NCBI GenBank assembly: GCA_002700365.1
Contig: PADB01000010.1
Location: forward strand, 792,504-856,503
Length of the DNA: 64,000 nt
Reading direction: 5' to 3'
From: Kordiimonas sp.
GTDB lineage: Bacteria; Pseudomonadota; Alphaproteobacteria; Sphingomonadales; Emcibacteraceae
Shown: piece by piece, positions 42,365 through 52,275 of the stretch
Layout: each line of letters begins with the position of its first letter
How positions within the stretch are numbered: the stretch's first letter is position 1
Notes under the pieces: model-generated
What the model saw: only the letters and a program-made list of their open reading frames with translations
Told to the model about the DNA's origin: nothing
The model's database searches: none
Made by a program: the position numbers and the translations under genes

Positions 42365-42873
42365 AAACGCTTTACCTGCTGCGCCATGCAAAATCTAGCT
42401 GGGATATTGAGAACCAGCCCGACCTTGAACGCCCCTTGAACAAGCGCGGCCGGAAAAATGCAATTTCGATCGGCAAGTATATGCGTTTTCATGATTTACA
42501 ACCGCAACTCATATTGTGTTCGCCCGCCCAGCGTTGTCGTGAAACCGTAGATCTCATCCACGCCCATTTAGGAACCCCACCTATTCTGCAAGAGCCGTAT
42601 CTCTATTCAGAAGGCAAAAACGAGGTTCTACAACATATTATGCAAACAAAATCTGAGATCGACCACCTCATGGTCGTTGGACATAATCCCACTACTGCCG
42701 ATCTGGCCTTAATGCTGACCAATGGTGCCAACCCGGTACTGCGTGAAGAAATGATGGCGAAATACCCCACTGGTACGCTTGCCGTCATTAAATATGACTG
42801 CCCCCACTGGGACGAGCTTCAACCTTATGAAGGCTATCTCCAACGGTTGATAAAGCCACGGCTACTTCCCTGA
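42361..42873 (+). CDS. SixA-type histidine phosphatase
   Basis: 170 residues of the histidine phosphatase superfamily. The catalytic motif LRHAKSSW at residues ~6-13 and the second His in MVVGHNPTTADLA (about 102) match phosphohistidine phosphatase SixA. Other markers are LNKRGRKNA and LILCSPAQRCRET. It could dephosphorylate a phosphotransfer protein, but related family members act on small molecules. Start and stop of the pair overlap by four bases with the preceding gene. Confidence 0.88.
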   Translation: MKTLYLLRHAKSSWDIENQPDLERPLNKRGRKNAISIGKYMRFHDLQPQLILCSPAQRCRETVDLIHAHLGTPPILQEPYLYSEGKNEVLQHIMQTKSEIDHLMVVGHNPTTADLALMLTNGANPVLREEMMAKYPTGTLAVIKYDCPHWDELQPYEGYLQRLIKPRLLP

Positions 42874-43000
42874 TGTTCTTTTACACCGGCTTTAAGATCG
42901 TATTTAAACATCATAAAATACAAACAAGCAGATTTAGAAGATTGATAACCTTATTCATGCTAAACTTTCTTCCAGATTAGCAATAAACCTGACGGGGCCT

Positions 43001-45508
43001 ATGCAGGAAAAAGAAATACGTCTGGCATTAGTCTGTTTTGGCGGGGTATCGCTAGCCGTCTATATGCACGGCGTCACAAAAGAAATCCTTAAACTTGCTC
43101 GCGCCTCAAAGTCATTTCATGCCCATAACGATCTTCGCGCGCGGCTGAACTGCAAATATAATGAGGGCACGCGTGAGGGCATCACAGATACCGCCGACAC
43201 GGAAACGCTCTATTTTGAGATACTGCAACGACTAGGTGATGAACTATCCCTAAAAGTTATTACGGATGTCATCGCAGGGGCGTCTGCGGGGGGCATGAAC
43301 TCTATCTTTCTGGGACGAGCATTAGCCCATGATTTGAACTATGACCATCTCACCACGCTTTGGTTAGAGCAGGCCGATGTCAGCCGCCTGATCGGTGATA
43401 CGTCCCCCACTAGCCGCTGGGAACGTTTTGTCACCCGCCCTTTAGTCAATATACTCTCCAATCGATATTTAGCGCAGGCCCAACTTCGTCAAAGCGTTAA
43501 AGAAAAACTTCCCGGCCTTTTAAGCCTCAGAAAACTCGCCCCCCCCTTTGATGGCAAACATGTCTCAAAACTGGTTTATCAGGGGCTGGCACAAATGGGG
43601 CACCACGACCCGACCCATTCCCTGCTGCCGCGTGGACACCGCCTAGACCTATTTGTTACGGTGACAGACTACTATGGTTTTCTGCGCCGCATACCCATAC
43701 ATGACCCCGCAGTAATTGAAGAGCGCGAGCATCGCCATAACCTGAAATTTAGCTATCTCACCCCATCCGGACCACAGACAGACGAACACTATATAAGCGG
43801 CAACTACAGTGATTTTAGTCGTGATCACATACCCGGCCTTACATTTGCCGCACGGGCAACATCTTCCATTCCTGGGGCATTTCCCCCCGTACAAATTCGC
43901 GAAATTGACGAATTACTACATGACCTTGGGCATCATTGGACAACACGCGAACATTTCATCCAGAATAATTTCCAGGACTATCTGCAGTCCGGACTGAACC
44001 CGGAACTCACCTCTTTTCTGGATGGTAGTATATTGAATAACAAACCCTTCGATCAGGCAATTAAAGCCATCATGGACCGCCCTGCCTACCGCGCCGTTGA
44101 TCGTCGTTTGATTTATATTGAACCGAACCCCAAAGACAGGCCACCGCCCCCATCCGGACAAGCACCAAGCCTTTGGGCAACATTACGCGGCGCCATGACG
44201 GATCTTCCCCTAAATGAGCCCATGTATGATGATATGGCTGATGTACAGGCCTTAAATCAAAGAGTCCGCACGATCAAAGCTGTCATTGAATCAATTAAAC
44301 CCAGAGTCCGTTCACTCGTAACCGAAGTATCACCCGGCCATAATAGCAATACCAGCCACGAGGATATTCGTAACTGGCGCGAAATCGCAAGTGCCCGTGC
44401 CACACGTGAGGCAGGTTTTTCTTATGAAGCCTATGCCCGCTTAAAAATCCGAACCGTTTTGTCATATCTGACACGGCTACTCAGTCAATTGGGAATCACA
44501 CCAGCCCAAAAGAGAGTCTTATTTTCCGCATTGCAACTTTGGGCATATCGTGATGGCCTGTCCCAGGCAACGCTTTACAGCGGCCTGCCCGATCCCTCCA
44601 CCAGTGCCGAAGGCTTGCTACAGTGGGCTAAAAATTTAATGCGTAGTCCGTCATCACAGCCATTACCAGCTTGGGCGATGTTCTTACATCATTTTGATAT
44701 TTTATTTTTGCGACGCCGCGTACATTTTTTAATTCAGTCTATCAACGATCATTACGATCATGACAATCATGATACAGACCGTCTCGATCGCCTGAAAACT
44801 GCGCTATATCAACAAATATCACAGCTGGAGGAACGCAATAAGATTGCCTGCCTCAACCCGTCCCAAAAACAAAAAATACAGCATGCTTTAAAAGATGTGC
44901 TAAGCCTACCTTTTGACGATCAAGATCACCCCGATTGCCCCCATTTTCACAAAGCCCATGATGCTCTGCAAATTATTATGACTGAATTAAGCGCGGCCTT
45001 GCAATTGGATCAATCGCGCCAGGCAACCGACAAACTGATGGCGAATCTCTATAAAGAAGAATGGAATCCAAAAATTCGCGAAAACTTACTGACCAGCTAT
45101 TTGGGTTTCGCCTTCTGGGATGTCATTACTTTCGCTATTATGGGCAGTAAAGAGCAAGGTGAGTTTAATGAAATTCGCATAAACCGCATCAGCCCAAAAG
45201 ATAGCTGTCTACTAGGAAGTGACCCTAATGCCAGTTTACCGCTAAAAGGCGTCGCGATGAAAAACTTCGGGGCATTTTTCAATCGTCGTGATCGTGAAAA
45301 TGATTATCTCTGGGGGCGATTAAACGGGGCTGAACGTCTGATTGATATTATATATTCCGAGGCCCAAGCGGCCAAATTAGATCATCGGTTCAATCTGATG
45401 GCCTTAAAGAAAAAAGCTTTTCACCTTATTCTCGATACCGAAGAAGACAATATGGACCGAAGTGATAACCTGATCTCGCGCCTGCGTCAGCGTATCCAGA
45501 CACTCTGA
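43001..45508 (+). CDS. Patatin-like protein (large, TIGR03607-type)
   Basis: 835 residues. A serine lipase-type hydrolase with the oxyanion region LVCFGGVSLAVYMHGV at the N-terminus, the nucleophile in ITDVIAGASAGGMNSIFLG (about residues 88-106), and the dyad Asp in FLDGSILNNKPF (about 340). The N-terminal part after LARASK and the long C-terminal ~450 residues are typical of the bacterial patatin-related group whose substrate is unknown. There is no signal peptide. It is preceded by 127 bases with no clear promoter and ends one base before the convergent sufA stop. Confidence 0.9.
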   Translation: MQEKEIRLALVCFGGVSLAVYMHGVTKEILKLARASKSFHAHNDLRARLNCKYNEGTREGITDTADTETLYFEILQRLGDELSLKVITDVIAGASAGGMNSIFLGRALAHDLNYDHLTTLWLEQADVSRLIGDTSPTSRWERFVTRPLVNILSNRYLAQAQLRQSVKEKLPGLLSLRKLAPPFDGKHVSKLVYQGLAQMGHHDPTHSLLPRGHRLDLFVTVTDYYGFLRRIPIHDPAVIEEREHRHNLKFSYLTPSGPQTDEHYISGNYSDFSRDHIPGLTFAARATSSIPGAFPPVQIREIDELLHDLGHHWTTREHFIQNNFQDYLQSGLNPELTSFLDGSILNNKPFDQAIKAIMDRPAYRAVDRRLIYIEPNPKDRPPPPSGQAPSLWATLRGAMTDLPLNEPMYDDMADVQALNQRVRTIKAVIESIKPRVRSLVTEVSPGHNSNTSHEDIRNWREIASARATREAGFSYEAYARLKIRTVLSYLTRLLSQLGITPAQKRVLFSALQLWAYRDGLSQATLYSGLPDPSTSAEGLLQWAKNLMRSPSSQPLPAWAMFLHHFDILFLRRRVHFLIQSINDHYDHDNHDTDRLDRLKTALYQQISQLEERNKIACLNPSQKQKIQHALKDVLSLPFDDQDHPDCPHFHKAHDALQIIMTELSAALQLDQSRQATDKLMANLYKEEWNPKIRENLLTSYLGFAFWDVITFAIMGSKEQGEFNEIRINRISPKDSCLLGSDPNASLPLKGVAMKNFGAFFNRRDRENDYLWGRLNGAERLIDIIYSEAQAAKLDHRFNLMALKKKAFHLILDTEEDNMDRSDNLISRLRQRIQTL

Positions 45509-45509
45509 T

Positions 45510-45845
45510 CTATACAGAAAAAGATTCTCCACACCCGCAAAGGCTTTTGGCATTGGGATTCGTGAAGGTAAAACCTGTCTGAAACTGGTCTTCAACAAAG
45601 TCCATTCGTGTCCCCAACAGATAGAGCAAGGACTGCCCATCCACATAAAGACGCACACCCTTGTCTTCAACCATTTCATCGCCTGGCTGTGGTTCATCGA
45701 CATAGTCAACGGTATATGCCAATCCGGAACATCCCCGCGTCGACGTCCCTAAACGCACACCCAATGATGGCTGACCGCGCTTCTCCAGCAGTTCCTTAAT
45801 CCGCTCTGCTGCCGCCTCTGTGATTTCAACAACCTGTTGCGCCAT
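45510..45845 (-). CDS. sufA: A-type iron-sulfur carrier, SufA/IscA family
   Basis: 111 residues from the ATG at 45845 (GTGAGG upstream; the GTG 12 bases earlier is a weaker start). Carries Fe-S clusters from the SufBCD scaffold to client proteins. The three ligand Cys are visible: one in STRGCSGLAY (about residue 44) and the pair in LCGCGESF near the end. It is the last gene of the suf cluster, 53 bases after sufT. Confidence 0.93.
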   Translation of the reverse strand: MAQQVVEITEAAAERIKELLEKRGQPSLGVRLGTSTRGCSGLAYTVDYVDEPQPGDEMVEDKGVRLYVDGQSLLYLLGTRMDFVEDQFQTGFTFTNPNAKSLCGCGESFSV

Positions 45846-45910
45846 TTTTAACCTCACGTCCCTTATCGTCTTACCCGCCAGACTTACGCTGGCAATAAAC
45901 TACGTGGCTT

Positions 45911-46426
45911 CTACATAAAGCCCATTTCCAAACGGGCAGCTTCGCTCATCATGGTCATATCCCATGGTGGGCTCCAAACCAAATTGACCTTCACATCATT
46001 GACCCCTGCGGCATCCCTGACCCGCATCTCTACTTCCCCGGGCATGGTTTCAGCCACAGGACAATGCGGCGTGGTGAGTGTCATCGTGATATCAACATTC
46101 GCATCATCATCTACATCAACCGCATAAATCAGCCCCAATTCATAAATATTAACCGGTATTTCCGGATCATAAATTTCCTGAAGAATATCTATGGCCCGCA
46201 TTTTCACTGTTTGCCGTTCATCTTCCGACAATGGGCCCGCCGAACTACGTGTTGGTGCTACTGATGACGCAGAAGTCGTTTCTGCAGAGAACGTAGCGGT
46301 CTCCTGCGCCGTATTGCGATCCTGATGTACAGGTGATGGAGTTATGTTGTTTTCCACCTCATCATCCTTATTTTCTGCGCTCTTATCCGCTTTTGACGAT
46401 GACAAAAAAGACTCTAAAAATTTCAT
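45911..46426 (-). CDS. sufT: SUF accessory protein SufT (DUF59/MIP18)
   Basis: 171 residues. A low-complexity, acidic N-terminal extension (about 65 residues, Ser/Asp/Thr-rich) is followed by the MIP18-like domain: RAIDILQEIYDPEIPVNIYELGLIY, MTLTTPHCPVAETMPGEV with its conserved Cys, and VNLVWSPPWDMTMMSE. SufT helps Fe-S protein maturation. It follows sufS by 11 bases. Confidence 0.92.
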   Translation of the reverse strand: MKFLESFLSSSKADKSAENKDDEVENNITPSPVHQDRNTAQETATFSAETTSASSVAPTRSSAGPLSEDERQTVKMRAIDILQEIYDPEIPVNIYELGLIYAVDVDDDANVDITMTLTTPHCPVAETMPGEVEMRVRDAAGVNDVKVNLVWSPPWDMTMMSEAARLEMGFM

Positions 46427-46437
46427 TGTTCTGCTCT

Positions 46438-47700
46438 TTATGCAAAAATATTTTTCACCTTTTGCAGCCCGGCTACAAGGTTATCCACATCGGTTTTTGT
46501 ATTATAAAGCCCGAAAGACGCCCGCGCAGTTGCCGGTACATCATAAAAATCCATCAACGGCTGTGCACAATGGTGACCGGCACGAATAGCGATGCCATTT
46601 TGATCCAAAATCGTTCCGATATCATGCGGATGCGCGCAGTCCATTGTAAAAGAAACAATGCCCGACTTTTCCTGCGCCGTCCCTACAAGTTTCAATCCCT
46701 CTATTTCAGACATGGCCTGTTGCGCATACGACAGTAAGTCGGCCTCATGACGCGCAATCCGGTCTATCCCCACACCACTTACATAGTCCAATGCTGTTGC
46801 CAGTCCAATACCACCTGCAATATTCGGTGTCCCGGCCTCAAATTTGAAAGGTAAAGTATTATATTCCGTTTTCTCAAAAGTCACCGAACGGATCATTTCC
46901 CCGCCGCCATGGTAAGGGGGCATAGCATCAAGCAACTCTTGCTTACCATATAAAATGCCGACACCTGTCGGGCCGTATATCTTATGCCCTGAGAAAACAT
47001 AAAAATCCGCATCCAGATCCTGAACATCGACGCGCGTATGCGGCAAAGCCTGGCAACCATCGACCAGAACCTTTGCCCCCACCTTATGGGCCGCGGCGAT
47101 AATTTTCTTGATCGGCGTTATCGTCCCCAGCGCATTAGATACATGGGTAATCGCCACAAGCTTTGTTTTCTCAGACAACAATTTTTCGTATTCGTCAAAA
47201 AGAAAATTACCTTCGCGATCAATGGGACTGACCCGCAAGATTAGCCCTTTTTCATCCCTCAACATCTGCCACGGCACGATATTGGAATGGTGTTCCATTT
47301 GTGACAACACAACCTCATCACCTGCAGTCAGATACTGCCGACCATAAGTCTGTGCCACTAAATTAATGGCCTCCGTTGCGCCGCGAACAAAAATCACTTC
47401 ATTGCTGTGCGCTGCATTTATAAAGTCACGTATCGTTTCCCGCGCATGTTCATATTTTTCGGTTGCAAGTTGGCTTAGATAATAAACGCCACGGTGAATA
47501 TTCGCATATTCATGACTATAGAATTGTTGCAACGTATCAATAACCGCTTGGGGTTTCTGGGCACTGGCCGCACTATCCAGAAATGTCAGTGTTTTGCCAT
47601 AGACATCTGTATCAAAAATAGGGAAGTCTTTGCGCAAAGCAGACATTTCTTCTGGCGAGAAGATCACATCACGGCCGCTCTGCATAGCCTGGAAGGTCAT
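46438..47700 (-). CDS. sufS: Cysteine desulfurase SufS
   Basis: 420 residues. PLP enzyme that supplies persulfide for cluster assembly. FLDSAASAQKPQAV near the N-terminus, the PLP Lys in YVFSGHKIYGPTG (about residue 240), and the persulfide Cys in IAIRAGHHCAQPLMD (about 375) mark it as a group II desulfurase. It overlaps the stop of sufD by four bases. No sufE-like gene is visible in the window. Confidence 0.96.
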   Translation of the reverse strand: MTFQAMQSGRDVIFSPEEMSALRKDFPIFDTDVYGKTLTFLDSAASAQKPQAVIDTLQQFYSHEYANIHRGVYYLSQLATEKYEHARETIRDFINAAHSNEVIFVRGATEAINLVAQTYGRQYLTAGDEVVLSQMEHHSNIVPWQMLRDEKGLILRVSPIDREGNFLFDEYEKLLSEKTKLVAITHVSNALGTITPIKKIIAAAHKVGAKVLVDGCQALPHTRVDVQDLDADFYVFSGHKIYGPTGVGILYGKQELLDAMPPYHGGGEMIRSVTFEKTEYNTLPFKFEAGTPNIAGGIGLATALDYVSGVGIDRIARHEADLLSYAQQAMSEIEGLKLVGTAQEKSGIVSFTMDCAHPHDIGTILDQNGIAIRAGHHCAQPLMDFYDVPATARASFGLYNTKTDVDNLVAGLQKVKNIFA

Positions 47701-49052
47701 GTTCTTTCCTTCCCATCAGCCTCTGCCGTCAGCGGTGAGGCCGTATGCGATGCCATCCATGATCTTACGCGTAGCTGCATAAAATCTAACAATTCTGCAT
47801 CCAGTCCTTCTTCCAGAACCTCTGCAATAAATGCTTCTACCAACAGCTGTTCCGCTGCGTCTGCGTCCAAACCGCGTGAACGCAGATAAAACAGCATATC
47901 TTTATCTAATTCACCGACTGTGGATCCGTGACTACATTTCACATCATCCGCATAGATTTTTAGCTCAGGCTTGCTATTCACTTCGGCTGAACGGTCTAAT
48001 AGCATGTTATTGTTAGCTTGGTTTGCATTTGTCAGCTGTGCATCCGGAGCCACAATCACACGCCCCTGAAAGGCAGCTTTCGCCCCTTTATCTAGGACAC
48101 CACGAAAGATTTGGTCGCTATTACAGTGCCCTACCTTATGGTCCATCACCGTCAACATATCATGACTTTGGCCTTCCGCTCCTAGATAGGCACCATACAA
48201 TGCCACTTCCGCTTCCATGCCATTAAACGTTAAGAACTGACTCTGCCGCGATAATTGCCCACCCAACGTCAACCAAAAAGCTTTTAATGACGCGCGTGCG
48301 GCTAATTGGACGTCGCCTTCTGCCACATAAACGGCCTTTGCCCCTTCTTCCTGAAGGACCGTCCGCTCCAGAACGGCATCTTCTCCCAAGGTGCAATCCG
48401 TTACAAAATTGCTCCAATAGGTCCCAGTGTCCACGCCTATATGCTGCTCTAGGAGCCTTAACTGGCTGTTCTTTCCTAATGAAATCACATTACGTAATTG
48501 TGTTGAATGACCCACAACCGCAGACGTAGAAATATATGTGACTTGTATAGGCCGGGAAACTGTTGTGTCCGCTGCGACCTCCAAAACAAAGCCGTCCGTC
48601 ATCAGCGCTGCATTGACGCTTCGCAAGCCGCGTCCTTGTGCCTGTTCATTGGTTTTCAGCCGCCCTTCTAGACGGTTATCGCCTGCGGCCAAGGCTGAAG
48701 CCAGAGACGTTAACGTCACCCCGTCTTCCAAATCTCCTGCCTGCGACAAAGCCGTATTAAAGTGACCATCCACAAAGACCAACTGCACCGCCCCCTCTAG
48801 CGGAACGGACTGTGCCAAAAAGGACTCTGCTTCAGCATGTCGATCTGTCGTCTTCACCGGAACGAAGACCGCATTCGCTAAGGCGGAAAGGCCGGAGTAT
48901 TTCCATTCTTCAACTTTTTGTGTCGGAAATCCCGTTGCCATAAAATCGGCAAAGGCTCGCGCCCGAAGTTCCGGCACGCCCGGCAGCCCATCCGCCAGCG
49001 AGGCAAAAGCCTGCTGATAACCGTCATTCTGGTAATAAATCTGTTTTGCCAT
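47697..49052 (-). CDS. sufD: Fe-S assembly scaffold protein SufD
   Basis: 451 residues, partner of SufB in the SufBC2D scaffold complex. The beta-helix core contains LRNVISLGKNSQLRLLEQHI, and GMEAEVALYGAYLGAEGQSHD. The C-terminal helical domain has LKIYADDVKCSHGSTVGELD, the His/Cys segment shared by SufB and SufD. It is preceded by sufC at an 18-base gap and overlaps sufS by four bases. Confidence 0.95.
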   Translation of the reverse strand: MAKQIYYQNDGYQQAFASLADGLPGVPELRARAFADFMATGFPTQKVEEWKYSGLSALANAVFVPVKTTDRHAEAESFLAQSVPLEGAVQLVFVDGHFNTALSQAGDLEDGVTLTSLASALAAGDNRLEGRLKTNEQAQGRGLRSVNAALMTDGFVLEVAADTTVSRPIQVTYISTSAVVGHSTQLRNVISLGKNSQLRLLEQHIGVDTGTYWSNFVTDCTLGEDAVLERTVLQEEGAKAVYVAEGDVQLAARASLKAFWLTLGGQLSRQSQFLTFNGMEAEVALYGAYLGAEGQSHDMLTVMDHKVGHCNSDQIFRGVLDKGAKAAFQGRVIVAPDAQLTNANQANNNMLLDRSAEVNSKPELKIYADDVKCSHGSTVGELDKDMLFYLRSRGLDADAAEQLLVEAFIAEVLEEGLDAELLDFMQLRVRSWMASHTASPLTAEADGKERT

Positions 49053-49070
49053 TTTTATTCACCAATACCC

Positions 49071-49826
49071 CTAGGCCGCATCGTCGGCTATACCAAGGCC
49101 TGCATAACCTTCGGCTTCTAGCTGCAAGGCTAATTCTTTGCCCCCAGATTTAACAATACGCCCATCGGCCAGGACATGCACATGATCCGGGACAACATAA
49201 TCCAATAATCGCTGATAATGAGTAATGACCAAAATCGCTTTATCGGGCGCCCGCAGACGATTGATCCCATCAGCAACAATTTTCAGCGCATCAATATCCA
49301 GGCCAGAATCTGTTTCATCCAAAATTGCCAGACACGGGTCCAATACTGCCATCTGCACCATTTCATTACGCTTTTTCTCACCGCCGGAGAAGCCTACGTT
49401 AACTGGCCGCTTTAGCATTTCGGGATCCATTTTCAATTCAGCAGCTTTCGACCTAACCAATTTTAAGAGATCCACCGCCGTCATTTCATCTTCACCACGG
49501 TATTTACGAATTGAATTCACCGCTGTTTTCAGGAAATTCATGTTTGAAACGCCCGGAATTTCGACAGGATATTGAAACCCCAGGAAGACGCCTTCGCCCG
49601 CACGCTCATCCGCTTCCAGGTCCAACAAGTCTTTACCGTTTAAGGTGGCTGTTCCTTCAGTCACTTCATATCCTTCGCGCCCGGAAAGCGCATAAGACAA
49701 TGTGCTTTTTCCTGCACCGTTCGGTCCCATAATCGCATGTACCTCGCCGGCCCTCAGGGACAAGTCCAATCCTTTCAGGATCTCTTTATCCCCGACATTT
49801 ACATGAAGATTTTTAATTTCTAACAT
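49071..49826 (-). CDS. sufC: Fe-S assembly ATPase SufC
   Basis: 251-residue ABC-type ATPase without membrane partner that powers the SufBCD scaffold. Walker A GPNGAGKSTLSYAL (about residues 34-47), a Q-loop region at FLGFQYPVEIPG, signature FSGGEKKRNEM, Walker B CLAILDETDSGLD. 14 bases downstream of sufB. Confidence 0.97.
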   Translation of the reverse strand: MLEIKNLHVNVGDKEILKGLDLSLRAGEVHAIMGPNGAGKSTLSYALSGREGYEVTEGTATLNGKDLLDLEADERAGEGVFLGFQYPVEIPGVSNMNFLKTAVNSIRKYRGEDEMTAVDLLKLVRSKAAELKMDPEMLKRPVNVGFSGGEKKRNEMVQMAVLDPCLAILDETDSGLDIDALKIVADGINRLRAPDKAILVITHYQRLLDYVVPDHVHVLADGRIVKSGGKELALQLEAEGYAGLGIADDAA

Positions 49827-49840
49827 TCTACTTCCTTCAC

Positions 49841-51307
49841 TTAACCGACACTGCCTTCAAGGCTAATACCCAAGAGTTTCTGCGCTTCTACCGCAAATTC
49901 CATTGGTAAATGCTGCATCACATCACGACAAAAACCATTCACGATCAATGCGACAGCCTCTTCAGTATTCAAGCCGCGCTGTAAACAATAAAAAAGCTGG
50001 TCTTCACTAATTTTTGAGGTCGTCGCCTCATGTTCAATCTGGGCCGTAGGATTCTTAACTTCGATATAGGGCACCGTATGCGCCCCACATTGGTCACCCA
50101 GTAACAAGCTATCACATTGGGTGAAATTACGCGCATCGTCCGCCCCGCCCAGTACCTTTACCAGGCCGCGGTAAGTATTTTGTCCATGGCCGGCAGAAAT
50201 ACCCTTGGAAATAATCGTACTGCTCGTGTTTTTGCCGATATGGATCATCTTTGTCCCTGTATCGGCCTGCTGGTAATTATTTGATATGGCAACAGAATAA
50301 AACTCACCGACAGAATTATCCCCCTGCAGAATACAGCTTGGATATTTCCAGGTTACAGATGATCCCGTTTCCACCTGTGTCCATGACACTTTGGAATTTA
50401 CACCACGGCAGGCAGCTCTCTTCGTCACGAAGTTATAAATACCGCCTTTCCCGTCCTTATCACCGGGATACCAGTTTTGTACTGTGGAATATTTTATTTC
50501 TGCATCGTCCATAATGACCAGTTCAACTACCGCTGCATGTAACTGGTTTTCATCACGCATCGGCGCCGTACAGCCTTCCAGATAACTTACATAGGACTCG
50601 TCATCCGCAATAATCAATGTACGTTCGAACTGCCCGGTATTTGCTTCATTAATGCGGAAATACGTGCTCAACTCCATAGGACAACGCACCCCTTTGGGAA
50701 TGTAGACAAACGTCCCATCGGAAAAGACCGCACTGTTTAACGCCGCATAAAAGTTATCCTGAACAGGAACAACAGAACCCAAATATTTGCGCATCAAATC
50801 TGGGTATTCGCGTGCGGCTTCCGAAATGGAGCAAAAAATCACCCCGGCTTCTTGGAGCGTCTCCCGGAAGGTCGTGGCCACGGATACGCTATCAAACACC
50901 ACATCAACCGCCACACCAGACAACACCTTTTGTTCATCCAGCGATATCCCTAACTTCTCATAGGTCGCTAATAATTCAGGATCGACTTCATCCAGACTTT
51001 TTGGCCGGTCTTCCTGACTTTTTGGGGCGGCATAATAATAAATATCCTGAAAATCAATTTTTGGATAATTCACCATCGCCCAATCAGGCTCGCCTTCTTC
51101 GGCGGCCAAACTTTGCCAATAGGCGAACGCCTTTAGTCGCCATTCCAACAGCCATTCCGGCTCTTCTTTCTTCGCCGAAATAAAACGAATGGTGTCCTCC
51201 GAAAGACCTTTCGGTGCCTTTTCTGTCTCGATATCGGTGATAAATCCATATTTGTAATCACCTGTGGCCTCTTCGACCTGCCTTTCTGCCTCAATTGTCG
51301 CTGCCAT
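49841..51307 (-). CDS. sufB: Fe-S assembly scaffold protein SufB
   Basis: 488 residues, the subunit on which the cluster forms. AAGGAG lies 8 bases before the ATG. Recognisable segments are [55 protein letters not shown], and the C-terminal [20 protein letters not shown]. First structural gene of the operon, preceded by the regulator iscR with a 93-base gap. Confidence 0.97.
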   Translation of the reverse strand: MAATIEAERQVEEATGDYKYGFITDIETEKAPKGLSEDTIRFISAKKEEPEWLLEWRLKAFAYWQSLAAEEGEPDWAMVNYPKIDFQDIYYYAAPKSQEDRPKSLDEVDPELLATYEKLGISLDEQKVLSGVAVDVVFDSVSVATTFRETLQEAGVIFCSISEAAREYPDLMRKYLGSVVPVQDNFYAALNSAVFSDGTFVYIPKGVRCPMELSTYFRINEANTGQFERTLIIADDESYVSYLEGCTAPMRDENQLHAAVVELVIMDDAEIKYSTVQNWYPGDKDGKGGIYNFVTKRAACRGVNSKVSWTQVETGSSVTWKYPSCILQGDNSVGEFYSVAISNNYQQADTGTKMIHIGKNTSSTIISKGISAGHGQNTYRGLVKVLGGADDARNFTQCDSLLLGDQCGAHTVPYIEVKNPTAQIEHEATTSKISEDQLFYCLQRGLNTEEAVALIVNGFCRDVMQHLPMEFAVEAQKLLGISLEGSVG

Positions 51308-51400
51308 TCACTGGCTCCTTCTGACATAAACGTCACACGCTGACTTTAAATTCTGCGCTGCCCGCAAGCTCTTGTTCATTAACCCACAGGCTCTCTCTCA

Positions 51401-51868
51401 TTAAAATGGTTGTGATTCCTTGCCTTCTGCCTTTTGTGATGCGGCAAAGAAGTCAGGAACAGACGGCACCAGATCCGCCAGAGACACACTATTCAGTGCG
51501 TCTTCCACTGCTGTATTGATTTTATTCCAATGCTGTCGGGCATGGCATCCACTTTCAAGACCACATTCGCCGACCCCGTCTTCCAGACAATTTGTCAATG
51601 CCACCGGCCCATCCACAACCTGTATGATGTCAGAGACGGTCACACTGGCCCGGTCCTGTGCCAGTGTGAAACCACCACGTGTTCCACGGTGTGACATTAA
51701 TAATTGTCCGCGCACCATTGCCCCTAACACCTTACTGACTGTGGGTAAGGGGATATGCGTTTCGTCTGCCAAATCCGCGGCGCTGTGTACAGTCTCAGGG
51801 CGAATGGCAATATGCGTCATTAAAACAACAGCATAATCAGCCATATTAGACAGCTTTATCATCGTCAC
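51401..51868 (-). CDS. iscR: SUF operon Rrf2-family regulator (IscR-like)
   Basis: 155 residues. N-terminal winged helix (MADYAVVLMTHIA, TVSKVLGAMVRGQLLMSHRG, GGFTLA), then the three-Cys cluster-binding loop CLEDGVGECGLESGCHAR. This spacing matches the SUF system regulators related to IscR. It should sense [2Fe-2S] status and control the operon, including itself. A perfect palindrome about 240 bases upstream of the ATG may be its operator. The C-terminus (about 130-155) is variable. Confidence 0.92.
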   Translation of the reverse strand: MTMIKLSNMADYAVVLMTHIAIRPETVHSAADLADETHIPLPTVSKVLGAMVRGQLLMSHRGTRGGFTLAQDRASVTVSDIIQVVDGPVALTNCLEDGVGECGLESGCHARQHWNKINTAVEDALNSVSLADLVPSVPDFFAASQKAEGKESQPF

Positions 51869-52095
51869 CCTTTCTTCGCATCAATCACAAACATATTGTT
51901 AGACACCTGCCACACTCAAAATACGCTCACGCGATGTCATAACTGAACTATGCCCATAAAATTGTAAAATACAGCGTTTATCTCTGTGTCATTTAACCCT
52001 AGACCGCACAAAACCTGATCATATTCATCACACGGCTATGCTCAGTTATTGGGGCTAATAACCATGTATAGACACGGCTTTTTTGCCAGTTAGAT

Positions 52096-52112
52096 TAATT
52101 CAGACTGAATTA
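52096..52112. promoter_or_regulatory. Palindrome in the iscR-suf upstream region
   Basis: TAATTCAG-A-CTGAATTA, perfect 8-bp arms around one base, in the 407-base gap between iscR and parB. A TATACT-like box on the minus strand adjoins it (rightward coordinate). It is a candidate operator for IscR or an iron regulator. The rest of the gap is A/T-rich with no gene. Confidence 0.45.
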
Positions 52113-52275
52113 GTATACTTTACATGGAGATGTCGACGGATTTTGTCAACCGGAATCAGGACAAATATGGTCTTTTATTGCTGAAATGTGCAGAAAGCAC
52201 CCATAACACGTAAAAAAACCAAACACATTGAAAGCTGACTTTTTATATCAGCACCTTAAATAATAGCCCGGACGG

